Shown piece after piece: positions 48,301 to 57,879 of a stretch of DNA of 64,000 nucleotides (its first letter is position 1; each line of letters starts with the position of its first letter). The notes beneath the pieces were generated by a model that was not told the DNA's origin, searched no databases, and worked only from the letters and a program-made list of their open reading frames with translations. The DNA lies in the NCBI GenBank assembly GCA_963576475.1, contig OY754969.1, positions 28,867,388 to 28,931,387 on the forward strand, in the 5' to 3' direction. Source of the stretch: Molanna angustata (lineage: Eukaryota > Arthropoda > Insecta > Trichoptera > Molannidae). The position numbers were made by a program, and so were the translations under genes.

Positions 48301-48525
48301 AAAGTTCTCGAGGCTCGATGACAAGGAACCTCCCAACACGTTTGTGGCAGCTCCTGTGTCCAGTAAGGCTCGAAAATGGATGCCACGAATTCGGCAAGAC
48401 AAAAACGGGCGGCTGTAGGGGTCGTTACGGATGGATAAGGCGTTCATGTTGTATATATTATGGAAGCATTGAACCGTTTTTAGCCAATCCTCCCACTCCT
48501 TACGGTGTTCGGGGGACTGGCTCAT
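45358..48525 (-). CDS. pol: Pol polyprotein of the Gypsy element (PR-RT-RH-IN)
   Basis: 1055 residues with all enzymatic domains in Ty3/Gypsy order. The aspartic protease has LLDTGAA (D56-T-G58) and ILGAQFL. Reverse transcriptase has LTALDLSHGYWQ (D306) and the active-site YLDD (368-371). RNase H has LTCDAS (D520), VTERELLAI and VYSDHGSLKYL (D587). Integrase has an HHCC zinc module ending CDIC (748-751) and a DD35E core with D781, D841 (LDNGKQF) and E877 (NVVERYN), with exactly 35 residues between the last two. The C-terminal part resembles a GPY/F-type chromatin-interaction module. No stop, frameshift or missing catalytic residue was seen. It copies the element's RNA into DNA and inserts it. 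The ATG overlaps the gag stop. It runs in the same direction as the host otopetrin-like gene. Confidence 0.96.
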   Translation of the reverse strand: MSQSPEHRKEWEDWLKTVQCFHNIYNMNALSIRNDPYSRPFLSCRIRGIHFRALLDTGAATNVLGGSLSSSLENFKLDFCPTGGVVYTADATPHTITGTITLPLSFENRTLTVPFRTVPSLEDSIILGAQFLRDSGLAPRLFPDVDVNIKINKEHVVISVLQTPPKCLVSYDHLSATQKGGIENIRSRFEEISFEKKGLGRTTLVSHVIDTNDHPPIKQRTYPISHARRQQIISELDKMIELGVVEPSRSPWLNNCFLVPKSDGTARFVLDPRRLNEVTTADSYRIPNILRIFDDLKDIKFLTALDLSHGYWQLPLSPESRPKTAFFVPGRGLFQYTVCPMGAKNSGMAMQRLVDELFCDVQDQVYCYLDDILICSSDFESHLQTLNIVLDRLRGANLTIKLAKSEFCKASLKYLGHIIDSEGIRTDPEKVRVMLSYPRPKNPKQVRGFLGMCSYYRRFINNFSRIAAPLCALTSSKIKSKEFSWTPEAEQSFCALKEAMTTAPVLKTPDYTVPFSLTCDASAISVGSYLSQNMPDGSEHVIAYFSRKLSPQERSYSVTERELLAILNSVEHFRPYLDGTSFTVYSDHGSLKYLTSMESPSGRLMRWSCRLSQYDFQIVYKKGKENNLADGLSRIELDNLSLVEPFDGSTDPWYSKIKKSTMTDPASVPGFMYKDNHLYRYSNSKHDPLTGNDRCWIVVVPSDHVNPLIQTTHEFLCHVGAHKTFEFLSRTYYWRGMSQSIRQFLSRCDICKAYKPNRQPPLGLMTVPKKVNRPMQSLSADLIGPLPLSKRRNMYILSVVDVFSKFVWAFPLRHANSKTIIRLIEENIFLPYSIPRTMILDNGKQFVSKEFKTFLENYGIKDLFYNALYHPQNNVVERYNASIVTALSISVQDDQRGWCGHLPKICSVLNNTVNATTDHSPFYLMHGFHPHPHASMHDVENDPHDPHHNSPSYIKSLENLETLYDRVTSHLLTAFQKNASRYNLRRKNCVLSVGQTVWRRNFVLSDGAKGFTSKLAPKFVKNVVLQCVSDKVYLLGNMQGKPCGRYHIKDIVKVD

Positions 48526-49577
48526 TGGGCGTTTTTTGTCGTGCGAGAGGTTTTGGGTGGGGGACGAGAAAATTTCGAGGTGTAAGGAGGGTTCCTCTGG
48601 GCGTTTTGTCCTTCAGGACGAGGGGTGAAGCGAGGGTTGTCCCTTATAGGTCGGCGGGGGCACTCCCTGGCAAAGTGTCCCTCCTGTTGGCAGGAGAAGC
48701 AACGTTTGGCAGGGGGAAAGGCGACTGAGGTGTCGGTAGGTCCGCGAGCAAGTGGTTGAGGGCAGACTGGCTTCCTTAGTTGGTCGAAGGAGGCGACCAG
48801 CCTTTCAATGGCCATTACAGATGTTGGATCAGCCGCAGCCAGCAGGGAATGGTAATCTGGAAGTAATCCCCTCTTCACCACACTGATAATATCTGCCTCC
48901 GGGAGTGGAACGTCCAGCCCCGCGTTCAACTCCTGGACGCGAGATATAAAATCTATGGCCGGTTCTTGGGGCTTCTGCGCAGAACTCCAAATCGCCAATC
49001 TCCTCTCCTCCATGAAGTTTGGTGCTTCAAAGCGGGAAAGAATGGCCTTTTTTAATTCCAGCCACGAGACGTCCTCGGAAAATTTCAACCGATAGAACGC
49101 CAGAGCTCTACCTTGAAGAAACTCTGGGAGGGCGAACGTTAGCTCTTCCACTCTTACTCGTCTGGAGCGGGCAACCTCCTCTAACCTTTTAAGGAATTCT
49201 CTGGCGTCGCCGGAACCGTCAAACGTTGGTACCGGCCAGGTGCTATAGTTTGTGTTGATGTGCGGGAGGGATCGGCTCCTCCGACGTAGTAAGGAACTTG
49301 TAGGTGGTGTTGGGGGTAATTGTGGAGATAAAAGCGAGCCATCAGTCTGTATTGCTTGCATCACTAGGGTGAGGTCCCTAGAGGCCTGAGCTCTGACCAC
49401 GGGCGCGACTTCAGGAAGTTCAGGGCCCAGGTTTTTATTGTAGTCGTTGGCCTGCCTCCGAAGCGTTGATAGAGCGCGCTTGGGAACTACGCCGCGCGCT
49501 GTCAACGCATGCTTTAGCGTAGCGGCACTTGACGAGTTGACATTGGGGATAACCGAACACGCTGAAGATGCACTCAT
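48522..49577 (-). CDS. gag: Gag protein of the Gypsy element
   Basis: 351-residue structural protein forming the retrotransposon particle and binding its RNA. A basic and proline-rich N-terminal part (about 85-110) precedes the retrotransposon gag domain (about 115-265; REFLKRLEEVA and DFISRVQELN lie in it). Then comes one CCHC zinc knuckle C-x2-C-x4-H-x4-C at residues 293-306 (CFSCQQEGHFAREC) and an Arg/Pro-rich tail. The start ATG lies about 120 bp downstream of the LTR. The frame is open with no internal stop. The last sense codons contain the heptamer A-AAA-AAC, and the TGA stop overlaps the ATG of pol (ATGA), so expression of the two genes is likely coupled. Confidence 0.93.
   Translation of the reverse strand: MSASSACSVIPNVNSSSAATLKHALTARGVVPKRALSTLRRQANDYNKNLGPELPEVAPVVRAQASRDLTLVMQAIQTDGSLLSPQLPPTPPTSSLLRRRSRSLPHINTNYSTWPVPTFDGSGDAREFLKRLEEVARSRRVRVEELTFALPEFLQGRALAFYRLKFSEDVSWLELKKAILSRFEAPNFMEERRLAIWSSAQKPQEPAIDFISRVQELNAGLDVPLPEADIISVVKRGLLPDYHSLLAAADPTSVMAIERLVASFDQLRKPVCPQPLARGPTDTSVAFPPAKRCFSCQQEGHFARECPRRPIRDNPRFTPRPEGQNAQRNPPYTSKFSRPPPKTSRTTKNAQ
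48531..48537 (-). promoter_or_regulatory. Probable -1 ribosomal frameshift site (A-AAA-AAC)
   Basis: On the sense strand the gag frame reads ACA AAA AAC GCC CAA TGA. The heptamer AAAAAAC is in the X-XXY-YYZ register for -1 slippage. Slipping back one base enters the pol frame six codons or fewer before its ATG. A downstream stem or pseudoknot was not verified. The ATGA overlap offers stop-restart as an alternative. Confidence 0.65.
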
Positions 49578-49678
49578 TTTTAGAGTTGAAAATTATTTTT
49601 GTACTAAATTCAACCAAAAAGTACGAGAAAAAAATAGAAAATCTACCAGTAACTTGCAACGAGGCAGTTAAAACGAGT

Positions 49679-49696
49679 CCACACGCTTGGGCGCCA
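49679..49696 (-). other. Primer binding site of the Gypsy element
   Basis: Two bases after the LTR (CA), the sense strand reads TGGCGCCCAAGCGTGTGG. A TGGCGCCC start is typical of tRNA 3'-end complements in retroelements. The priming tRNA was not verified. Confidence 0.7.
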
Positions 49697-49698
49697 TG

Positions 49699-51305
49699 TG
49701 TGAAAGTCCAATTGTTGGCCCTTCTTTGCCGGCTGCTCAGGTTCGAGCTACGCTCTCACCGTCAGGGGATGTCTTCGTTGCAAGTTAAGGTAGTTGAATA
49801 ATATATACATTAAGGTTTAGCAAAATATATTTTTCGGTCACTTGAATGGGTTGTCACGCCGCCAATACAATTTCAATACAATTTATACATAGATACAATT
49901 GCATACATGACTACAACGAAAGGTCAATACAATTTATTTTTGTTAGTAATCAATAATTTGAGATATATCGTAAATAAGTTAATTAATAATTTATACCGCG
50001 TGTGTCATCTTGAACCTCTACAAAAAATAAACAAAAAGGGTGTGACGGTACCTGGAGCCTTGTAAGGGTTTGTCGGTGTCGCATCGAACCGACTCTTCGA
50101 GAAGCACTAAATACTTCTCCAAGAGATGGGACAGTTCACCACCGGAAATGAATTCAGTGACTATGTACAGCTTCCCTCCAGTCTGCCATTTCAGGAAACA
50201 GCTCACAATGAAGGATGGCGACCGCAGACCTCTTGTATATGCACCTCGTCCCTTACTTGCTTTAAACAATTCTCGGATACTATCTGAGCTCGAGCAGAAT
50301 CCTCAGAGCAAGCAATTTCTTAGATTCAACATGATGTACTTTGTGTACTTTGCGAAATGCACCCTTGGAGATAGCATCCAAATGTTTCAATTGCTTGCTG
50401 TGCGTGTCACAGTCGATCTTAAACTCGGGCAAGAAGAAGCTTTCGATATTAGCTACAGGCCAAGCAGTTCGATTGGCTCGGAGGGGAGCCATCAAAGTAG
50501 AATCATTCCAGGATATTCTAAATCGTCCATTATTATAACGCTTTTACAAATTAATCACAGTCAATATTAATATCAATTACACGAAACTTTAAAAAGATGC
50601 TTTAAAGCAAAAATTAAAAAATATTTAAACTTTATTCTGATAAAAATTAACACCGATCAACATTAGCTGTCTATGGTTATTTTACTTTTCACTCTCAACA
50701 CTTGATTATTAATCACTGGAGTTATCATTCTCACAAGTGTAGTGTGAACACGTATCTTTTTGATCCATAATAAATTTATATTTTGTGCTAGCTTTCAACC
50801 ACTGTTTAATTGTGAAAGATAATTAAGTTACTAATACCTCCACATTTTGAATAAAAAGTTGTCAACGATCTGAAGTTACTTATTTTCAATTAATCCGTTA
50901 CTTTATTGTCAATTAATTATTCTATCGCACCACATTCGATATTATTTTTCTCCGATCAAAATACTTTCAAAGTCAAAACCGAAAAAAAAGCCGGCGGGAA
51001 TCCAGACAGCAACTCGGCGTCACTTGCGCGCGCCGATAGATCGGAACGGCGGGAGAGTAGACGAAAATCGCCGCGCGCGCACCTCTAATTCTCATATCTG
51101 CCGATGGCGATACGGTCGTCTGAGGCGCGCGCAGCTCGAACGGCCTTGGACGGGAATATAGATAGAATTGTTGCGCACGCACCCGTACTTTTCATCTCTG
51201 CCGATGGGGCTACAGTGTCGGTGCGCGCGCACCGAAGGTCACCATCTGTACCGAATCCAATGCCGTGTGATTTGAGTGTCGTAAGGAGTATTTATACTCC
51301 TTACA
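49699..51305 (-). repeat. Gypsy 5' LTR of the coding unit (LTR2, 1607 bp)
   Basis: Same length and, by inspection, same sequence as 41304-42910. It is followed in the sense direction by the primer binding site and gag. Confidence 0.9.
50084..50495 (-). pseudogene. Captured kinase fragment in LTR2
   Basis: Same sequence and breaks as 41689-42100, copied by reverse transcription as part of the LTR. Confidence 0.7.
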
Positions 51306-51648
51306 CACCATCTTAGCGTCTAGCAATTCGGACGATGAGGTCGTCAATCGTAATAACATCCAGGGATCGCGGTCGCTGCTCACTACTAAAATTCCCCCAA
51401 GGCTCTCTCTTTCGGTTCTTAGTAGTTGATGACACACGATGACAGGACGATGGACAAGATTTACCATAAAAATTATCAGCATGTTTGATCAACCCTTCTC
51501 ATCGTCAAGGAAACATATTAACAGAAAAAATGATGCCCAAACTACAAGTTTAAATGAACGAGGTCGCTATTGCAAACGATATGCTACAATCGGAGTTGCC
51601 TATATCAAGCAACGTCGTTCATCCAACAATGATCATACAATAATACAA
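51306..51648 (-). repeat. Duplicated 343-bp internal fragment of the Gypsy element
   Basis: Matches 42911-43253, the part of the internal region next to the 3' LTR. It ends at AATACAA (51642-51648), which is shared by the internal sequence and the LTR. Confidence 0.85.
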
Positions 51649-53083
51649 TTTCAATACAATTTATACATAGATACAATTGCATACATGACTACAACGAAAG
51701 GTCAATACAATTTATTTTTGTTAGTAATCAATAATTTGAGATATATCGTAAATAAGTTAATTAATAATTTATACCGCGTGTGTCATCTTGAACCTCTACA
51801 AAAAATAAACAAAAAGGGTGTGACGGTACCTGGAGCCTTGTAAGGGTTTGTCGGTGTCGCATCGAACCGACTCTTCGAGAAGCACTAAATACTTCTCCAA
51901 GAGATGGGACAGTTCACCACCGGAAATGAATTCAGTGACTATGTACAGCTTCCCTCCAGTCTGCCATTTCAGGAAACAGCTCACAATGAAGGATGGCGAC
52001 CGCAGACCTCTTGTATATGCACCTCGTCCCTTACTTGCTTTAAACAATTCTCGGATACTATCTGAGCTCGAGCAGAATCCTCAGAGCAAGCAATTTCTTA
52101 GATTCAACATGATGTACTTTGTGTACTTTGCGAAATGCACCCTTGGAGATAGCATCCAAATGTTTCAATTGCTTGCTGTGCGTGTCACAGTCGATCTTAA
52201 ACTCGGGCAAGAAGAAGCTTTCGATATTAGCTACAGGCCAAGCAGTTCGATTGGCTCGGAGGGGAGCCATCAAAGTAGAATCATTCCAGGATATTCTAAA
52301 TCGTCCATTATTATAACGCTTTTACAAATTAATCACAGTCAATATTAATATCAATTACACGAAACTTTAAAAAGATGCTTTAAAGCAAAAATTAAAAAAT
52401 ATTTAAACTTTATTCTGATAAAAATTAACACCGATCAACATTAGCTGTCTATGGTTATTTTACTTTTCACTCTCAACACTTGATTATTAATCACTGGAGT
52501 TATCATTCTCACAAGTGTAGTGTGAACACGTATCTTTTTGATCCATAATAAATTTATATTTTGTGCTAGCTTTCAACCACTGTTTAATTGTGAAAGATAA
52601 TTAAGTTACTAATACCTCCACATTTTGAATAAAAAGTTGTCAACGATCTGAAGTTACTTATTTTCAATTAATCCGTTACTTTATTGTCAATTAATTATTC
52701 TATCGCACCACATTCGATATTATTTTTCTCCGATCAAAATACTTTCAAAGTCAAAACCGAAAAAAAAGCCGGCGGGAATCCAGACAGCAACTCGGCGTCA
52801 CTTGCGCGCGCCGATAGATCGGAACGGCGGGAGAGTAGACGAAAATCGCCGCGCGCGCACCTCTAATTCTCATATCTGCCGATGGCGATACGGTCGTCTG
52901 AGGCGCGCGCAGCTCGAACGGCCTTGGACGGGAATATAGATAGAATTGTTGCGCACGCACCCGTACTTTTCATCTCTGCCGATGGGGCTACAGTGTCGGT
53001 GCGCGCGCACCGAAGGTCACCATCTGTACCGAATCCAATGCCGTGTGATTTGAGTGTCGTAAGGAGTATTTATACTCCTTACA
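51642..53083 (-). repeat. Outer Gypsy LTR, truncated (LTR3, 1442 bp)
   Basis: Corresponds to 41469-42910 of LTR1, lacking the 165 bp at the U5-side end. Its intact edge abuts the target duplication at 53084. Confidence 0.88.
51862..52273 (-). pseudogene. Captured kinase fragment in LTR3
   Basis: Third copy, identical in the encoded segments to those in LTR1 and LTR2. Confidence 0.7.
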
Positions 53084-53165
53084 GGGTTTATAGTTTGGTA
53101 CATATTCTTCAACTATACATACTATCGCTATCGACAGTTGGATCTCATGTGTTACATGCAACTAG
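53084..53165 (+). mobile_element. Helitron-like element family 1, copy H, right part
   Basis: GGGT (target duplication, 53084-53087) then TTATAGTTTGGTACATATTC through ACATGCAACTAG. It completes the copy broken at 41303. Confidence 0.8.
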
Positions 53166-53342
53166 TTTTAAATCTACCCGACTTTGTGTAATAATCTTGG
53201 CAACAGTGTATTGAAGATCGCTGTCCTTTACTTGATATGAATGTTATGAATGTTATCAAAGGTTTTGGTATGATGGAACTTTAAGGAAATTTGAATGTAA
53301 CATGACAAAAAATGTTTAAATAAAATATTATACAATGATTAA

Positions 53343-54361
53343 TCCAACTGTCGATTTGTTCAGGAGAACTTTGTTCTCTTAACATATCGACAATGTATCA
53401 AGCCAGAATACGCGAGAATTGTATGGAGAGGTCTACTTTTTTCACGGCTTTTCCAACTTTGAAGTAAAAAAAAACCAACTTAGAGGCTTCGCAGCATATA
53501 TGTTCCATACACGGATTTACTCAGAATTCGGAGTAGAACATTTCGTGTGTCTGTGTGTGTGTGTCTGTGTGTCTGTGTGTCTGTGTGTGTGTCCGTCCCC
53601 CACTTTTGATCCGCTCAATTTACAGAGCCTAAAATTTCAGAATATATAAACAGTTACAGGCCTACAAAACTTTTATACTCGGAATTTTGAATTTTTGTTT
53701 CAGTCAGGGGTTATCAACTTTTGAATTTTTATTTTATTTTTCCATATATCTCAGAAACCATAAACGCTAGAACGCTGAAAATTGGTACAAACATAGACAA
53801 ATACAAAATCTCAAATGAGTTTTTTCAAAAAAATTCCAGGGTTTCTCAAACATTTTTTATTAAGAAAAATATTTTTTTTATGATAAATTTATAAGTTTAA
53901 CTGCCTATATTTCCAAAACTTTTACAATTATCAAAAAAAGCCGAAACACCCCAACTAGATAATTTAATTTTCTATAAAAAATATTAACATTGTTGTAGAA
54001 GATCTCAATTTTTTTTTAACAATTTTTTTAAAAATTGAATTTAGTGACGACATCGCTTCATACATTTTGTATGGCAGTCGCCTATACACAATATGTAAGA
54101 AGACTTAATAGTTTGATACTTCATCTCCAAACATACATACATACCATCATGCTATTTGCATATTCTGGGTAGGAAAAAAAGAACTTCCTCCAAACTATCC
54201 TATCTTGACATACATACCTACATAATATATGTTGTATAGAAAACAAAATATCTGAAAATATTCAATAATTTTTATTTATGGGTTTATAGTTTGTTACATA
54301 TTCTTCAACTATACATACTATCGCTATCGACAGTTGGATCTCATGTGTTACATGCAACTAG
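53343..54361 (+). mobile_element. Helitron-like element family 1, copy I
   Basis: Full length, starting A|TCCAACTGTCG and ending CAACTAG|T, with a GT microsatellite at 53548-53592. The 177 bp between copies H and I (53166-53342) show nothing recognisable. Confidence 0.75.
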
Positions 54362-55260
54362 TTTATTTATTCATAAAAAATCTTACAAGTTATTGAGTAC
54401 AATTAATATGAAATAATGTATTCAATCTCACTAGGATAAACCTGTATTAAGGTTAAATAAATTTACATTTTTGACAGACATAAATGACACAAAAATAATA
54501 TTATACAAAACAACATGTCACTAATGTCGCCAGTTGGGTACTTATAAACCACTTCCAACAATATTTTTTAAAGAATATTAATGATAGAAAATACAATAAT
54601 AAAAAAGTAGGGTAACCATGAGTATTATTACTTCCATTATGCACTTCCTCAAAACAGATCAACGTGTAAAATGTAAATTATTTAATAAATCAAAATAAAA
54701 TGCTAAAAACGCACCGATAAAGGTTGCAATTCGGAAAAATGCAATCATCTAGATATTTAAGATATCACAAAAAAGGTTCTGAGGAGGTCCCTATACAACC
54801 TATCAACCCTAATGATTCCTGATTATTAACGTTTAAAAAATCTTTAGCGATTCTACGTGTATTCATTATTACCGATTTTTTGCATTTTTACTATTTTGTT
54901 CGAAAAATCTAAAATTTCTTAACGATTTAAATAAGAATTTAATTTAATTTAAGGTAGATATATTTAATACTTGACAATTTTTATTTTAGTAAGAATTATT
55001 CTGACAGTTAGCCTCGCAGAAGCAGGTCAGTATAATTAGGTACAATGAATAAAAATAACTAAAGCAAGAATTATTTTAATTTACCACAGTAATGCACTAA
55101 TCATAGATTTTTACAATTATATTTTACAATATAATTAATATCTTAGTTTTTAACCACGTTGAGTATTTTTATGCCAACTAGTTTCGGAGACGTAACCGCT
55201 CCTTCGTCCGGACAACACATCTTCACAGTTTAGCTAGCTGAGTGCGTGAAGTGACCGAAC
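54362..55260. other. Intronic sequence, nothing firmly recognised
   Basis: AT-rich. The stretch 55170-55210 (CCAACTAGTTTCGGAGACG then CTCCTTCGTCCGGACAAC) resembles the end of some retroelement families, but no family could be assigned. Confidence 0.4.
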
Positions 55261-55294
55261 ACAATTACATAACCTAAAAATGTTATGTAATTGT
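55261..55294. repeat. Perfect 13-bp inverted repeat
   Basis: ACAATTACATAAC and GTTATGTAATTGT are separated by 8 bases (CTAAAAAT). Confidence 0.8.
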
Positions 55295-55320
55295 GAATAA
55301 TTAACATTGTAGATTTCCAT

Positions 55321-55480
55321 TTTAATTTAAATTATAAAATGAAACAGTTTGTATTAGATTCTACGTATATTGTTATTAGTCTTCTAAAAGGCATTATGGT
55401 CTTCTATAGGGCGAAATAGCTATCGACCAATGAACAATATACGTAGAATCTAAAACCTGTTTTATTTTTTAATTTAAACC
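55321..55480. repeat. Foldback MITE-like repeat
   Basis: The left arm TTTAATTTAAATTATAAAAT..TAGATTCTACGTATATTGTT pairs with the right arm ACAATATACGTAGAATCTAA..TTTTTTAATTTAAA. Arms are about 45-50 bp with a few mismatches around a ~60-bp centre. Confidence 0.6.
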
Positions 55481-55738
55481 TAGAAATGTATTCGATTCCT
55501 ACTAAGGTCACAACTTTTGGTTGTAATTTCAAGCTGGGTTAGTGAAATAAATTGTAGTTTTCCAATAATGTAACATATTGTTGTTGGGTATCTATGGGTA
55601 ATCTACAAACCATTGTATTAGGTACCTATTTTTATTGTACTCGGGCGGCCTAAAATATTTAATAAATCCGCACCTCAAAAAAGACTTGCCACTGTTTAGA
55701 GACTAAATAATAAAAATTTGAATTATAGAGAATCAGAT

Positions 55739-55847
55739 GGGTCAATGGTAGAGCGGTTAGCGCGCTGGGCTAAAAATCCAGTGGTCGCGAGTTCGAATCC
55801 TGCCTCGACCGATTTCGTTCAACTATAGCACAAGCATTTTGCTTATT
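55739..55847 (+). mobile_element. tRNA-derived SINE, family 2, 3'-truncated copy
   Basis: GATGGGTCAATGGTAGAGCG then GTTAGCGCGCTGGG (A-box region) and GCGAGTTCGAATCC (B box), CTGCCTCGACCGATTTCG and GCACAAGCATTTTGC. The downstream end is replaced by half of a palindromic MITE. Confidence 0.75.
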
Positions 55848-55951
55848 TTATGACATCTAAAGATATTATAGAACTCCATATAATAATTATATCCACGATA
55901 TGGGTAATCTTCAGGGTTTTGATTTCGCCGGTTGGACCAGACTTGCCCCCC
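55848..55951. mobile_element. Palindromic MITE, copy e (right half)
   Basis: ATGACATCTAAAGATATTAT to CAGACTTGCCCCCC matches the centre and right arm of 33737-33920. Confidence 0.65.
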
Positions 55952-56571
55952 TAATTCGAAAAATGTCTACTTTTATATCAAGGTAAACAGTGAAACCAAA
56001 TTTATGTCACAAAAACGAAAACAATACATAATTTGAGGGTCCGTGATTTTATCGGTGTCGTGTTATTCGGACATTTATACGCACAAATGATTTATACACC
56101 AAAAAAAGAGTAAAAAGGGGTAAAAAAAAGGGGCGAAACGGGTACACAAGGGAGGTGGTGTTTTCTAGGTTCACCTCAGCGGTGTATATTTGGCCAAGGA
56201 AATATATTCTGTCCCAAGGCGGTTTCCCTCGCCATTTTCACATCCTTCCTGCACCAGATGGTAGAACGGGGATGAGGTGGGAAGAAGAGGGAGATGTACT
56301 AGTATAGGTACAGTGTAGAGTAGCTAGAAACGAAGGTTGTGCAAGGAAGGCGGGAGTAGAGTCGATAAGCTTTCACTTTAGTTAACAAATGCACTATGTT
56401 GCAATTTTAAAACGTATTACAATAATTATGAAATACCTAAAAAAGATTCAAATTTTTTGACGAGGTTACAGCAATATTTATCATTTTAATTTCAGAACAC
56501 TACCTCTTATAATATCTTATTATTATATATTTTATTATATATTATAATAGTGGGAAAAAATATATATTATA
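55952..56571. other. Intronic sequence, nothing recognised
   Basis: Includes a relatively G-rich stretch (56100-56300) without coding or repeat identity. Confidence 0.45.
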
Positions 56572-57077
56572 CTAGTAAAACCTGGCAGACGTTGTCCTGC
56601 CTGTTTAAATATTTACCTCCAAATATATAAAAATGGTTGTTCGGTATGTTTCCTTTTTATCACTTAACATTCTTATCTAGATTCGCTAATTATAATTCCG
56701 TATTTTTTTCCCTTCCATCCCTACAGTCCCTTCCGTCCCTATTCATTCATTCATTTAAATTTTATTTAATTATTCAAACAAATACAGGTACTTGAACCTT
56801 TAGCATTATTCCAGTTTTATATAATATACCATTTTATGTATGGGTATATAGGATTTTTGCTGAACAAACCCACTAAGTATCAATTCAATTTTTTTTTTTT
56901 CAATTTTTTTTTGTGAGATATCGAATAAATAAATTATAATGCACAAACCTTCTCCTGAATGAGCTGAACAAATTCCCAAAGTTTCATCGCAATTGGATGG
57001 TTGGTTTAGGAGTTCATCGCGAACATACAAACAAATATACGTTCATCCATTTTTATATATATATATATATATATAGA
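56572..57077 (-). mobile_element. Helitron-like element, family 2, reverse copy
   Basis: The CTAG end at 56572-56575 is followed by TAAAACCTGGCAGACGTTGT, whose complement has a GGCAG/CTGCC hairpin just before the terminus. The other end is the AT microsatellite TCTATATATATAT (57045-57077), with ATGTTCGCGATGAACTCC and GCGATGAAACTTTGGGAA on the sense strand, as in family 2 at 9975. Confidence 0.55.
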
Positions 57078-57879
57078 TAGATAATCTTTCATATAAAAAA
57101 AATGACTTCAAAATAAATGTAGGTAAGTTTAGATATAAAAATGTGGTGTTTGGTTATGTATGTATGCATGTTGTAGTAGGTATTATCTTTCTTACAATTC
57201 GCCTATACAACAATACGATAATTCTTCGCAAATAGATGAATCTCGTGATTCCCATCATCACACCTCTTGGCTCAGTTCATATGGAGCCACCCCAGAAGTA
57301 ATCCCTTTCTAATGAAAAATGAATCATCGAATTCGGACACGTGGTAAAGAATTATTATTAATTGCAGAGTACTTTGCAAATTTAAGAGTTTGATATTTTC
57401 TTCTCGTGAGCATCATCAGAACTCAATGTGTGATCAAATAATTAAATAAATAAATCTCTGAAGCACTCCCTTTTTATTAAAAAAGAAATAATTAAAATCG
57501 GATAATGTTGTAAAGAGTTCTTATCGCTGAAGTGCAAATTGAAGAATTTGGTGAATTTCTCACGGATCCCATGATCATATCTCGACCAAATTGAAATGGG
57601 ACCAATCTAAAGATACCTTCATAAGATAAGATACAAAATGGTAAAAATAAATCGCTGAACATACATAAAAAAGTTCACGTCGAATTATTAACCTCCTCCG
57701 TTTTTGGAAGTCCGTTAAAAATTAGTGGTTTAGCCACATTTATTAAGGCCCGATATAACAATTATAATATTAATGCAATTTTAATATCAGGTCTAAGACC
57801 GTCATCAGAATGTTTTGTTTTATCGACATACCAAGAATTGTATGTTTTTTTTATTTTTTGACCATTACGTCGTCCCTGA
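57078..57879. other. Intronic sequence, nothing recognised
   Basis: No supported feature. Confidence 0.45.

Larger units (their letters stand above)
41304..53083 (-). mobile_element. Ty3/Gypsy retrotransposon with three LTRs
   Basis: Inserted in Helitron-like copy H with target duplication GGGT (41300-41303 and 53084-53087). In sense (minus) order it has a 3'-shortened LTR, a 343-bp internal fragment, a full LTR, a primer binding site, gag, pol, about 2.45 kb of non-coding sequence, and a full LTR. The domain order PR-RT-RNase H-IN places it in Ty3/Gypsy. No env-like frame is present. The LTRs look identical where compared and both genes are open, so the insertion is young and may be able to move. 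Confidence 0.92.

Noticed and set aside
47504..48728. Several 110-136-codon plus-strand frames over pol and gag
   Set aside because: Antisense shadows of the intact minus-strand gag and pol frames.
55170..55240. Possible hammerhead-ribozyme or Penelope-type end
   Set aside because: GTCCGGACGAA on the minus strand recalls a hammerhead stem II, but the required CTGATGA core and closing helices are missing.
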